Under the pieces are notes generated by a model. The model saw only the letters and a list, made by a program, of their open reading frames with translations, was not told the origin of the DNA and did not search any database. This document shows, piece by piece, positions 35,025 through 43,571 of a stretch of DNA of 64,000 nucleotides (position 1 is the first letter of the stretch; every line of letters begins with the position of its first letter). Both the position numbers and the translations under genes were made by a program. The stretch covers positions 391,501 to 455,500 of the forward strand of contig NZ_CP072349.1 of NCBI RefSeq assembly GCF_018127965.1, in the 5' to 3' direction. Source of the stretch: Prevotella melaninogenica. GTDB taxonomy: Bacteria > Bacteroidota > Bacteroidia > Bacteroidales > Bacteroidaceae.

Positions 35025-35441
35025 TTATTTATTTTGTTGTTCAAGAACCATTTTGAAAAGTCGCTCTTTCTCTTGATACTTTTGGAGGTTCCGCTTATCA
35101 GCATCTCTTTTCTCTTTACGATCCTTGCGCTTAACGAACGACTTATAACGCTTGATGTTGTCGAGAACATTCTTGTGCTGACGGAGGAACTCGGCTGGGT
35201 CAGTGCGGAGCAACTTAATGAGCTGGGCTATCTCTGAGCGTCCGAAGAGTATCGGGTGCTTGCAGAGGAACTTACCAGTGTCGTTTAACGCTTGCAGCTC
35301 GGCAAATGCTTGAAGATTGCGGATGCGCAGTTCTGCCATTTCAGCAACGGCTTGTGCGGTGGGCTTTGTCTCCAGCAGTTCGTCGAGCTGCTTCATTTTT
35401 CGCCAAGTGTTGATGCGGTCGTTATAGATGACGGTTGCCAT
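35025..35441 (-). CDS. Hypothetical late-operon protein (138 aa)
   Basis: Helical, basic C-terminus: RTDPAEFLRQHKNVLDNIKRYKSFVKRKDRKEKRDADKRNLQKYQEKERLF. Lies between a virion-region acidic protein and the ParB-MTase gene with a gap of five bases. The basic tail suggests nucleic-acid or capsid interaction. No family recognised. Confidence 0.6.
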   Translation of the reverse strand: MATVIYNDRINTWRKMKQLDELLETKPTAQAVAEMAELRIRNLQAFAELQALNDTGKFLCKHPILFGRSEIAQLIKLLRTDPAEFLRQHKNVLDNIKRYKSFVKRKDRKEKRDADKRNLQKYQEKERLFKMVLEQQNK

Positions 35442-35473
35442 CTGTACGTCTGCATCAGTAAGGTTTTCCCAGT

Positions 35474-36001
35474 CTATTTTCGGGTACTCTTCTTCTTTTT
35501 TTTTGGAGTTGCTTTCGCCTTCTCCTTCTTAGAAGAAGCATCGTCCTTATCCTCTGAAGGGGCAGTAGATTGCTCTGATGATTGCCCTGTAGGCTCGTTA
35601 TCTTCAGAACCCTCTTCAGATGAATCATCGCCACCCTCTCCTTCCGATGGGTTCTCGTTACCTTCGCTACTGTTAGCGTCTGGGCTTTCATCTCCATTGC
35701 TGTTGAGTGTTTCGGGATTCTCGTTGCCATCTTCAGAAGAGTTGCCGGCGTTGTTATTATCATTATCCTCGTCGGCTGCTTGATTAGCAAACTCACGTCG
35801 ATTACGTACGATTTCGTCGTGCTCGCAATGGTCGAGAAGAAGGAAGAGTATCTCCTCGTGATTCTTCTCAGGCGAAAGGTCGAATCGTGTGAAATCGGTA
35901 AGGTGAGGTGCTTTCTCGTGCAGCAGGGCAAGGTCAGCTTCCACTACAGTTGGGCTTACCAACTTATGGAAGTGCGTTAATTTCTCTTTTGCGCTGTACA
36001 T
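35474..36001 (-). CDS. Acidic low-complexity protein (175 aa)
   Basis: N-terminal helical part (MYSAKEKLTHFHKLVSPTVV...LFLLLDHCEHDEIVRNRREF), then about 90 residues of Asp/Glu/Ser/Asn-rich sequence (GNENPETLNSNGDESPDANS and onward), ending in a Lys-rich tail (KAKATPKKKKKS). Such acidic disordered tails occur in scaffolding or decoration proteins. A second minus-strand frame over the same DNA is a shadow. Located just downstream of the 333-aa virion gene. Confidence 0.6.
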   Translation of the reverse strand: MYSAKEKLTHFHKLVSPTVVEADLALLHEKAPHLTDFTRFDLSPEKNHEEILFLLLDHCEHDEIVRNRREFANQAADEDNDNNNAGNSSEDGNENPETLNSNGDESPDANSSEGNENPSEGEGGDDSSEEGSEDNEPTGQSSEQSTAPSEDKDDASSKKEKAKATPKKKKKSTRK

Positions 36002-36057
36002 ATTGTAAAAGTAAAATGGTGAATAACTCCCCTCCCGTGATGGGGAGGGGTTCGAAG

Positions 36058-37059
36058 TTAGGCTTCAGTTCTTGAGACCTCGACAAGTGTTGTGGTGTCA
36101 AGAACATTGAAGGTGATAGACGCACCAGTCTTCGCAGTCCAAGTTGCGCCCTCCTCGAGAACGAAGGTAGAACCGTCAGCAATGGTGGCTGCCTTATCGG
36201 TACCAGCACCAACAAGCGTGATGTATCTACCCTTGTCGCTCTTGCTGAGTCCACTGACTGTAGCGATAGCAGCAGCTGCTGACGTTCCATTTGGAATCGT
36301 GTAAGTATTGCTGCCTGCTGTGATAGCGATATCTGTTGCATCTGCATTGACAGCAGTAGCAGCAGTAACAGCTGGGTTACCTGTGTAAATAAGAGGAAGG
36401 TCGACAGAGCTGCGCTTGAAGGTAAGGGTCGTATAACGACCGTCCTTATCGTCCTTCGTCTCTGTGTTAGAGAGGATAATAGGACGCTCGAGTTCACCAA
36501 CAATATACCACTCCTTCTTCTTAATGTGCTTGTAAAGAGCGATAAACTTACCTCCGCTGTACTCCTCAATGAAGTTATAGAGGTTCGCACGAGCTCCACC
36601 CATAACCATTACAAGCTGATTTTCGCCTGTCGTGGTGATGTCGCCCTTCTCTGTGGTACCAGTGAAGGTCGGGATGTCGTGTGCCTCGAAGTAATGAGGT
36701 ATCTCATTTGGTTTCAAAGGAACAGGCGCAACCTCACGGTTAGCGTTAGGTTGTGGAAACTCCTTTGTGCGGTCAATCTGGTCGAGTGCAATGAGATAAA
36801 CGATGTAAGAGATAGCACTACCGTGTGTATCTCTATCAGACACATCGTCGACGTGACCGAGCAATGCCATTGAGGCGAAGGTGACACCTGAACCAGCAGC
36901 AGCACCGAGAGAGTGGTCAAGCAAGGCAGCTACGAGCATGAGGATGCCAAAAATCGCAAACGTAGCCATGAACATATTGCGTGACTGACGATTTGCGTAG
37001 TTAAATCCTTTCATAGGATTATACGCACGATAGCGTTTCTGAATATTGGGCTTTTTCAT
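36058..37059 (-). CDS. Putative virion protein with C-terminal Ig-like region (333 aa)
   Basis: Basic N-terminus, one hydrophobic segment (NMFMATFAIFGILMLVAALL), an alpha-beta middle region (ERPIILSNTETKDDKDGRYTTLTFKRSS), and a Thr/Ala-rich C-terminal beta region (NPAVTAATAVNADATDIAIT... TASITFNVLDTTTLVE) like Ig-type display domains on virions. It directly follows the major capsid gene. A membrane segment is unusual for a capsid protein and could instead be a buried helix. Confidence 0.6.
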   Translation of the reverse strand: MKKPNIQKRYRAYNPMKGFNYANRQSRNMFMATFAIFGILMLVAALLDHSLGAAAGSGVTFASMALLGHVDDVSDRDTHGSAISYIVYLIALDQIDRTKEFPQPNANREVAPVPLKPNEIPHYFEAHDIPTFTGTTEKGDITTTGENQLVMVMGGARANLYNFIEEYSGGKFIALYKHIKKKEWYIVGELERPIILSNTETKDDKDGRYTTLTFKRSSVDLPLIYTGNPAVTAATAVNADATDIAITAGSNTYTIPNGTSAAAAIATVSGLSKSDKGRYITLVGAGTDKAATIADGSTFVLEEGATWTAKTGASITFNVLDTTTLVEVSRTEA

Positions 37060-37167
37060 TTCTATTACTATTAATGATAATTATTGATTTAAGAAAGGAA
37101 CTGAAGAGGCAAGCCGTCCCGAGCTTTTAATTCCAATGGCTCTCCTCCCAGTTCCTTAGTCATTCAT

Positions 37168-39171
37168 CTATCGAGCACCTGGCAGATTAGGCTGCAACTC
37201 CTTGTTGATGGTGCGTGTGCCACCGACACAACGCTCCAACTCACGGAACTTATTATCGCTACCGAGGATCACCATAATGTAGTCGCCTACAGCTGTAGCG
37301 GTGAAGACAGCCGTGATGCTGTCGAACTTACCAGACTTGTCAATCTTTGGCAACTTAGTTTTGTCACCGCACTCAATACAGTAAGCTACACCAGCCTTTG
37401 CATTCTCGATGTCGGTGATAGTTGTCAGTGTTGTGGTGCTGTCGGTAATCTGCCAGAATCCATTGTTACCATCCACCTTATCGGTGATAGTTGCAGCAAA
37501 GAGGTTGATGAAGATCTGCTGCCACTCGTAGTTGTTCTTGTCCATCTCATCCTTAGTTGAGAAGCGACGACCTGTGAATGAAGCAGAAGTACCCTCTTTC
37601 CATACGCTCCAAGCACGAACCTGCTCCATGCTTTCCTGCATCTTCACAGAGAGCATCTCACCTGGTACAAACTCAAGGAACTGGATATTGCCTGGTTCGT
37701 GGAGCATCATGAATGGAGTCTGACCGAGATAAGGCAACCAAATGATGCGCATCGTAGTGTCTGGTACCACGCTCAATGCACCCATAGGTCCAGTAAAGTC
37801 TGTGTCCTTACCATAGGTAGAACGAACATTCTTAATCCACCATGCCTGATGGTTCTTGTTTAAGTAAATGAAGTGGTTGTCGAGGTCCATGTCCTCAGTG
37901 ATTGAAGCACGAACGTCAGCAATGAACTCTTGAACAGAAGCGAGGAAACTTGCCTGTGTATAGGTGCGGTATGTACCATCATCGTGTGGCTTGATGTCGT
38001 ACTGGTGTACATAGCGCAGCAAGGTGTAGATAACACCAGTAGCAGCATTGAGGTAGCTACCTGCAACGCCCTTATCAGGTTTTACGTAGATACCACGCAT
38101 ACGGCGTTTGTTCTGCTCAACCTGTGCAGCACGGAGGGTATTGAGCAACTGATACTCAATCATAGACCACTTGATCGGGTCAGAACCTTCCTTGTTGAGA
38201 TAACCGATGTACTTACGCTCGATTTCTTTCATTGGACCCCATTCCATCTTAATCATGGCGTCGTCAACGTAACCATAGTGGTTCTCAATCTTCATACCGC
38301 CCTTGAAGACCTCACCAGACTGATAAGCCTGAGAAACCTCATCGAAGAAGGCGTTGAAAACGAGTCCACGGTCCTGATAGCCGTAAGCTACTGGGAAGAA
38401 CTGGGTAAGGTCACGTACCTGTAGAACACGTGCGATGAGGGCATCCTGACGAAGTACAACGAACTGATCGCCAAGACCAGCATTGTCAATACCATCGTAG
38501 TTCGTTGCGTAAGTACCCTTTGCAAGTGCAGCTGCATCAAGCATCTTGTTCTGCTGAAGGTACTGATAGCGATTCTTGAGCGACTTGGCGTAATTGCAAG
38601 CCTCCTTGTAAAAAGCAACGCCATCTACCTGTTCGTCAACCTCAGGAAGAGCTGCTGCTGCTCGTGGGTTAGCTGCAATCTGATTCCAACGATTCTTCAT
38701 TGAGAAGAAAGGATGCTCAACACCGAAGAGATAATCAGCTGTGTTAGCGAAACCATTAACACTCAGAGGAATAGTATTCACTGTTTGCGCAGGAACATCA
38801 GGTGCAGGGTTTGAACCCATAGCTTGAATGTCAGCACGCATACCCTTGATGCCCTCAAGGATACCCTCAAGAGTCGCGTTGCCTTGCTGTGCAGACTGCT
38901 GACCACCATTATCATCATCAGCTGCTGAAGACTCACTACCATTCAGAACTGCCTGAATGGTGTTCAGCATCTTCTGAAACTCATCCGCCTGGTGTGCTGT
39001 CTGCTGAGCAGCTTGTTCGGAAGCAATGTCATCAGCAAGCGTACTCTGGTACTTCTTCTGATACTCTGCTACGATAGAGTTGAACTCATCCTGTGACAGA
39101 CTTTTGTCTTCAAACTTCTGTTTAAATCCAAGAAGTTCGATAACACTTGTTAGTTTTTCTTTTAAACTCAT
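37168..39171 (-). CDS. Major capsid protein with N-terminal scaffold-like region
   Basis: 667 residues. Roughly the first 135 are helical and Gln/Ala-rich (NSIVAEYQKKYQSTLADDIA, QPSAQQ-like stretches), like a delta/scaffolding domain removed by the prohead protease. The rest resembles an HK97-like shell protein: NRYQYLQQNKMLDAAALAKG, RDLTQFFPVAYGYQD, YLGQTPFMMLHEPGNIQFLEFVPGEMLSVKMQES, and VRAWSVWKEGTSASFTGRRF. It lies right after the protease gene, the usual order. The largest virion gene in the element. Confidence 0.8.
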   Translation of the reverse strand: MSLKEKLTSVIELLGFKQKFEDKSLSQDEFNSIVAEYQKKYQSTLADDIASEQAAQQTAHQADEFQKMLNTIQAVLNGSESSAADDDNGGQQSAQQGNATLEGILEGIKGMRADIQAMGSNPAPDVPAQTVNTIPLSVNGFANTADYLFGVEHPFFSMKNRWNQIAANPRAAAALPEVDEQVDGVAFYKEACNYAKSLKNRYQYLQQNKMLDAAALAKGTYATNYDGIDNAGLGDQFVVLRQDALIARVLQVRDLTQFFPVAYGYQDRGLVFNAFFDEVSQAYQSGEVFKGGMKIENHYGYVDDAMIKMEWGPMKEIERKYIGYLNKEGSDPIKWSMIEYQLLNTLRAAQVEQNKRRMRGIYVKPDKGVAGSYLNAATGVIYTLLRYVHQYDIKPHDDGTYRTYTQASFLASVQEFIADVRASITEDMDLDNHFIYLNKNHQAWWIKNVRSTYGKDTDFTGPMGALSVVPDTTMRIIWLPYLGQTPFMMLHEPGNIQFLEFVPGEMLSVKMQESMEQVRAWSVWKEGTSASFTGRRFSTKDEMDKNNYEWQQIFINLFAATITDKVDGNNGFWQITDSTTTLTTITDIENAKAGVAYCIECGDKTKLPKIDKSGKFDSITAVFTATAVGDYIMVILGSDNKFRELERCVGGTRTINKELQPNLPGAR

Positions 39172-39198
39172 AAATAACTAAAAATTAAAATGATACAT

Positions 39199-40191
39199 TT
39201 ATATATTGTAAACGGCAGTTTTAAGTTTCTTTGCCTCAGTATATTCACGACCCATCGTAGCAGTTTCAACGATAGCTTCTACCATAGTCTTACAACCATC
39301 CGTCAGACCGAGTTCCACAGCCTGAGGAGTGTAGAAAGTTTCACCACGCAAGACTGGAGTATCATCGGGAAGATTAACGAGCTTACTACGCTGCGAAAGA
39401 ACCTCGTCTAAGAATTGTACATTCATTGGGTCGAGGATATCTTTCACAAATTGCTCATCCTTACCTTGACGAAGATCATCGAACACTTTGTTCTTCAAGT
39501 CAGACTTAGTTGCTTTTGCTTCTACCTTCTTAATACCGAGCTTCGCAAAGTATTCTTCGAAGTCGTAGAAGCTGCACATAGTTCCTATGCAACCTACATA
39601 GTCATTCTGTGTCATAGCGTATATACGCTGACCGTGGCATCCGATGTAATATCCAGCTGAGCAACACATCTGTTCATAGAATGTAAGGATAGGTTTCTCG
39701 CAACTGCGTAGTGTTTCGCTTAGACGATCGAGGTACCACGCTTCACCACCTGGTGAATTGATGTGAAGGAAGTGACAAGATATTTGCGGATTAGCTTCAG
39801 CAGCAAGCAGGTCTGATTGAAGCTGCTTACTTGAGAAGTAGTAATATGAATCGGACATCACGGTACCGAACACACGATGATAAGCAATACTATTATCAGG
39901 CAATTGCTCATCATTGAACTCATCAGTAAGTGTAATAGGAGCGGTGTTTTCTTGATTCGTTATCTTCTGAATATCCAAGAGAGCAAGATGTGACTCGAGC
40001 TGATACCAACTATGGGTATTAAGGTAAGCAAGCATTTCATCTTTCGTCATGCTGAGCGCAGACTTCATCTCAGGTTTATCTGGTGCTTTACCACTGAGCG
40101 GAAAGGCTGTTAACATAGCCTGTCGAAATCCGTCAATAGTTATGAATAGAGGCTTCCCTGAGACAAGTAGAGACTGTAATTCTTTCATCAA
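39199..40191 (-). CDS. Prohead protease, S49 (SppA/ClpP-like)
   Basis: 330 residues. HINSPGGEAWYLDRLSETL, then MCCSAGYYIGCHG with the catalytic Ser, and YVGCIGTMCSFYDFEEYFAKLGIK are the S49 signature segments; FYTPQAVELGLTDG follows. In phages S49 proteases mature the prohead by cutting scaffold and capsid extensions, which agrees with the adjacent capsid gene. Confidence 0.88.
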   Translation of the reverse strand: MMKELQSLLVSGKPLFITIDGFRQAMLTAFPLSGKAPDKPEMKSALSMTKDEMLAYLNTHSWYQLESHLALLDIQKITNQENTAPITLTDEFNDEQLPDNSIAYHRVFGTVMSDSYYYFSSKQLQSDLLAAEANPQISCHFLHINSPGGEAWYLDRLSETLRSCEKPILTFYEQMCCSAGYYIGCHGQRIYAMTQNDYVGCIGTMCSFYDFEEYFAKLGIKKVEAKATKSDLKNKVFDDLRQGKDEQFVKDILDPMNVQFLDEVLSQRSKLVNLPDDTPVLRGETFYTPQAVELGLTDGCKTMVEAIVETATMGREYTEAKKLKTAVYNI

Positions 40192-40240
40192 TATTCTTTT
40201 TGATGCGAATTTACTATATAATAAGGTGTAGGCAAAAGAC

Positions 40241-40594
40241 CTACAGAAGGGGGGCTGTGAGCATTTTACACTTGATTACGAGGTTTGCGGAGTTCAAATT
40301 TGAAGATATCTGAACACGTGCAGGAATATCTGACGTTCCGATGTTATGAGTTTTCCTATCAGATGTCTTGATTGTAACGATAGCACTTCTCTCTATTGCG
40401 AAGATCCTGCGAGTTTCTTCGTCGGGTAAGTCTATAACTATGGTTTTATCGCAGTTCCAATAATTACCAGATTCATTGTCAGTAAGTTGTGGTATATATG
40501 AGAATGTGTCTGCTATAAACTCATACACTTTCTTCTTTCCTTCTCTATTTGGATTTACAAGTCTCACTTGTACGGTGTTTAAAAACTCTAACAT
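40241..40594 (-). CDS. Hypothetical late-operon protein (about 117 aa)
   Basis: Beta-rich sequence with LVNPNREGKKKVYEFIADTFSY, NCDKTIVIDLPDEETRRIFAIERSAIVTIKTS and ARVQISSNLNSANLVIKCKML. Start chosen at 40594 (MLEFLNTVQVRLVNPN); the ATG at 40657 would overlap the preceding gene by ten bases and add a hydrophobic extension. First gene before the protease. Function unknown. Confidence 0.55.
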   Translation of the reverse strand: MLEFLNTVQVRLVNPNREGKKKVYEFIADTFSYIPQLTDNESGNYWNCDKTIVIDLPDEETRRIFAIERSAIVTIKTSDRKTHNIGTSDIPARVQISSNLNSANLVIKCKMLTAPLL

Positions 40595-40647
40595 ATCATA
40601 AAACATTTGAGTGACAAAAACGATAGTTTGGTATGTATTAAAAAATA

Positions 40648-41174
40648 TTAAATACATGCAACTTTTTGATACTTACGAACCTTCTTGGGTCTAAGTCGGT
40701 TTCGGAAGCGGTAGTAATTCTTCAATAATGCATCTGAAGATATAGACTTCAATTGATAGCTACGAATGAAGTCATAGATAACATCGAGGTTTCTCTTCTG
40801 TCGACCGAACTCTTCATTCTCCAATAGAATACGATGGAGTTCGAAATTGAACATCCTTCGTATCTGAGCTTCTATTTCCTTAGCTGCTGCTGGAGATAGG
40901 TAATTGTAGTAAGCAGGATCTTTCCAAGGGCTTGCGATAGCACCAGCCTTGCGCTGTGGTAAGTGAATACGGAGGTTGCCGTTTACGACATCAGGTTGAT
41001 TGCTGCGCTGCTTGGTCATATTCTCCCATACGCAGAAGTATAGGTCCGTGGTGCTTGGAATCTTGACACCACCAGTGGTGGTATCTTTTCTATATTTTGC
41101 ACTGATATACTCTGCAAGGTACTGTTCAATTTGAATTGTAACAACTCGTTTTGCAGACCATTTTTTTTCTCCAT
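40648..41174 (-). CDS. Late-operon leading gene with frameshift in an A8 run (175 aa if corrected)
   Basis: From the ATG at 41174, preceded by AAAAAGGAT, the frame stops soon after about 39 codons. If the A8 run at 41168-41161 had nine As, the same ATG would read MEKKKWSAKRVVTIQIEQYL... without a stop and continue into the 123-residue frame (40648-41019) that contains SPAAAKEIEAQIRRMFNFEL and DLRNRLRPKKVRKYQ-like sequence. Either a base is missing or polymerase slippage on A8 restores the frame. Function unknown; the gene opens the late block beside the TGTAGGA repeats. Confidence 0.55.
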
Positions 41175-41191
41175 ATCCTTTTTAGTTTTTA

Positions 41192-41531
41192 GCCGTCCTA
41201 CCGTCCTACATTCCTACAAAATTAGACTTAATTAACGCAAAGTTACAGATTATCAATGAGATAACAAAATTTTATCACTCAAAAGTTTTATTATTTCACT
41301 CTCTTTTTTCATTCTACAATCCTACAAAAACACATATTTTGTAGGACGACGAATCCAAAACAGAGAAAAACACGAAAAATCCTATTTCCTACAACGTCCT
41401 ACAATCCTACAAATAAATAATTAAATCCTATTTCTTATAATAATAATATAACTATTTGATTTATAGGTATATATGTATAATATAGGTTTGAAAAGAAAAA
41501 CAATTTGTAGGATTGTAGGAATGTAGGACGG
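41192..41531. repeat. TGTAGGA/TCCTACA repeat cluster (possible origin or control region)
   Basis: Ten or so copies of TCCTACA (41204, 41212, 41320, 41387, 41398, 41405) and TGTAGGA (41340, 41506, 41514, 41522). The ends form a perfect 18-bp inverted repeat: CCGTCCTACATTCCTACA at 41201-41218 and its complement at 41514-41531. No gene is present; a 98-codon frame beginning at 41731 is not convincing. Together with the flanking terminator this explains most of the gap 41175-41730. Confidence 0.75.
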
Positions 41532-41666
41532 TATTTTTCTGAAAATTTATTTTCAAAAGTCACGTTTTCGAGGTTTCTTCTGAAAATTGGGGGTACGGGG
41601 GATTCTTTCGCCACCTTCAGCAATAAAGAATGTGATATGGTATTGATATGATATGTGATATAGATA

Positions 41667-41709
41667 GAAAAAAATGAGCCGTGCCTATTCATCCGAACTG
41701 GCACGGCTC
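41667..41709 (-). terminator. Terminator of the replication operon
   Basis: GAGCCGTGCC...GGCACGGCTC perfect 10-bp stem followed on the minus strand by T7, just after the ATPase stop. Confidence 0.85.
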
Positions 41710-41730
41710 TAAAGGAATTTGATACTTTCA

Positions 41731-43554
41731 TTAAAAAGGTTCATCACTTCCGTCTGACGGCTCAAATGGCAATTCTTGCGGAAGAGTTTTTTTCGGTGGT
41801 TCTTCAGTTGTGTTAGTTACCTTAGTTTCGACAGGCTTGCTTTCTTTATTACTGTCCTCAGCATAGTCTCTTCTAAAGTCTATATTGTATGACTCGACAA
41901 ACTTGTCGTAATCTATAATGATAGCACTTGTAGATGTGCTCTTCTGCTTACGCAGCTTAACCATACTTCCATCACGAAGGTCTGCGTCGTCGACCGTCTC
42001 CTCCCATATGAATCTTCTTGAAGATACTGTGCCGACGTATGAAGAATGACTACGTAGGTTTTGTTCTATCGTTGACAGCGTGCTATTCTCATTGTTATAT
42101 CCGCTTCTGTCGAAGATACTGAAGACTGCACTCAAGCGTAAGAACATAATATTAGCACCTGCTTCAAAGGTGAAGGTCTTGGCGTCTCCACGTGAATCTT
42201 TACCTGTGACCTTCTTGGGTTGCTCGATAAGAAACTCACGTCCTTCTATGATTTGTCTCGTGTCAATCATATTGTTGACAGCTGTGAAGAACATCGCCAG
42301 CTTATCAGTGCTACGAATAAGTGACAACTGAAATTGCACCTTCTCTTGTACAATCTTGAAGAACTCATCGTAGGTGAATGGTAGGCGAAGGTTAGAGTAT
42401 CGCTCGATTAGTTTGACTGTTCCCAAGAAGAGAGATGCTGTCTTCATCAGGCGGTCCATCTCGCCAGAGTTGATGAGGTCTTGCTTTAGTTCGTTATACG
42501 CTTCTTGTTTAAGGCTTCTGAAATGGTCCATGAACATAGGACGAAGTTCCAGGATCTGAAGGAGCACGTTCGAAAGACCTATCTTGTTTGGGTCTTCAAT
42601 AGTCTTCAGTTCTTCGAAGAGGCGCACTTCTTCTGGTGTGCGGTTTCGAGGCTTTGGCACCTCGCAAACAATCACACGACTCATAAGAGCGTTGTCATCA
42701 CGTTGCGGTGTCTCTTGACCGCAGATGATGACAGGGGCAAACACCTTATCATTCTCAATCTCTCGTCCAGATGTACCTTTTCTCTTCTGTTTACCGTCAC
42801 CGTCATATACGATACCTTTCAGAGCTTGGAACTTTGTATCGCTTATATCCTTGTTGTTGTATTCGTCAAGTACAACGGGGACATCTTTAAATGTACCCAT
42901 AATGGTAGACATCGCAGCATCGGTACCAGTGTTAAGGTTGAAGATAGGTATATTAGGAGAAATGAATAGCGAGCGGATTGATATTGCTATCTGTGTCTTA
43001 CCAGACGACATCGGACCCATAAAAAATGGAGCGGTGAAAAGTCTATCGATGCAGTGGATGTTGCTTCTGAAGGCGCACATAATTGCAAAAACTAAAGCCC
43101 ATTTACCATTGTCATTAATCTTATACACCTGGTCCATCAGTGATGCCCACTTTTCGAAGCTGACCTTCTTCTCAGCTGGAACCTCTTTATATACAAGCTG
43201 ACTGATAAGCTCGTACTTATCTGATTGCTTACCACTACCTGCATAGATAGTTGAAAAAGCAGGAAGATAGTAATTGTTTTTATTGTGCGTAACCACACCC
43301 AGTTCATTAACGGGGTCGAATACCCACTGACCGTCGATATTGTGGAAGATACCATTCGCAAAGGCAAAGAACTGTTCATCTGTCTTTCGACTCATACCTT
43401 CGCTCTGCTGATTACCGTAGATTTTCACCTCCGAACACATTACGAAGTGGCGACTCATATATGTTTTGATTGCCTTCCATTGCCACTCTTCACCATTGAA
43501 GTTCACAGCTTCGTAATTGATTAATACCTCCTCAATCGAGGACATCTTCAGCAT
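41731..43554 (-). CDS. Phage P-loop ATPase / replicative helicase-like protein
   Basis: 607 residues. Central NTPase with Walker A GPMSSGKTQIA near residue 190 and Walker B VPVVLDEYNN; APVIICGQETPQRDDNALMSRVIVCEV is like sensor and arginine-finger segments of D5/DUF927-type phage ATPases. Encoded 17 bp after the primase, so the pair likely starts replication of the element. C-terminus is Pro/Glu-rich. Followed by a strong terminator. Confidence 0.8.
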   Translation of the reverse strand: MLKMSSIEEVLINYEAVNFNGEEWQWKAIKTYMSRHFVMCSEVKIYGNQQSEGMSRKTDEQFFAFANGIFHNIDGQWVFDPVNELGVVTHNKNNYYLPAFSTIYAGSGKQSDKYELISQLVYKEVPAEKKVSFEKWASLMDQVYKINDNGKWALVFAIMCAFRSNIHCIDRLFTAPFFMGPMSSGKTQIAISIRSLFISPNIPIFNLNTGTDAAMSTIMGTFKDVPVVLDEYNNKDISDTKFQALKGIVYDGDGKQKRKGTSGREIENDKVFAPVIICGQETPQRDDNALMSRVIVCEVPKPRNRTPEEVRLFEELKTIEDPNKIGLSNVLLQILELRPMFMDHFRSLKQEAYNELKQDLINSGEMDRLMKTASLFLGTVKLIERYSNLRLPFTYDEFFKIVQEKVQFQLSLIRSTDKLAMFFTAVNNMIDTRQIIEGREFLIEQPKKVTGKDSRGDAKTFTFEAGANIMFLRLSAVFSIFDRSGYNNENSTLSTIEQNLRSHSSYVGTVSSRRFIWEETVDDADLRDGSMVKLRKQKSTSTSAIIIDYDKFVESYNIDFRRDYAEDSNKESKPVETKVTNTTEEPPKKTLPQELPFEPSDGSDEPF

Positions 43555-43571
43555 TGCTTTAGAAGGTATTT

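Noticed and set aside
35455..35931. Alternative frame over the acidic 175-aa gene
   Set aside because: Arg/Thr/Ile-rich shadow; the acidic frame gives a start next to the upstream virion gene and a natural Lys-rich end.
41192..41531. CRISPR array
   Set aside because: Repeat units are 7-18 bp, in both orientations and without regular spacers; no cas genes nearby.
41435..41731. 98-codon minus-strand frame after the ATPase stop
   Set aside because: Covers the terminator and TGTAGGA repeats, with mixed low-quality composition and no coupling signal.
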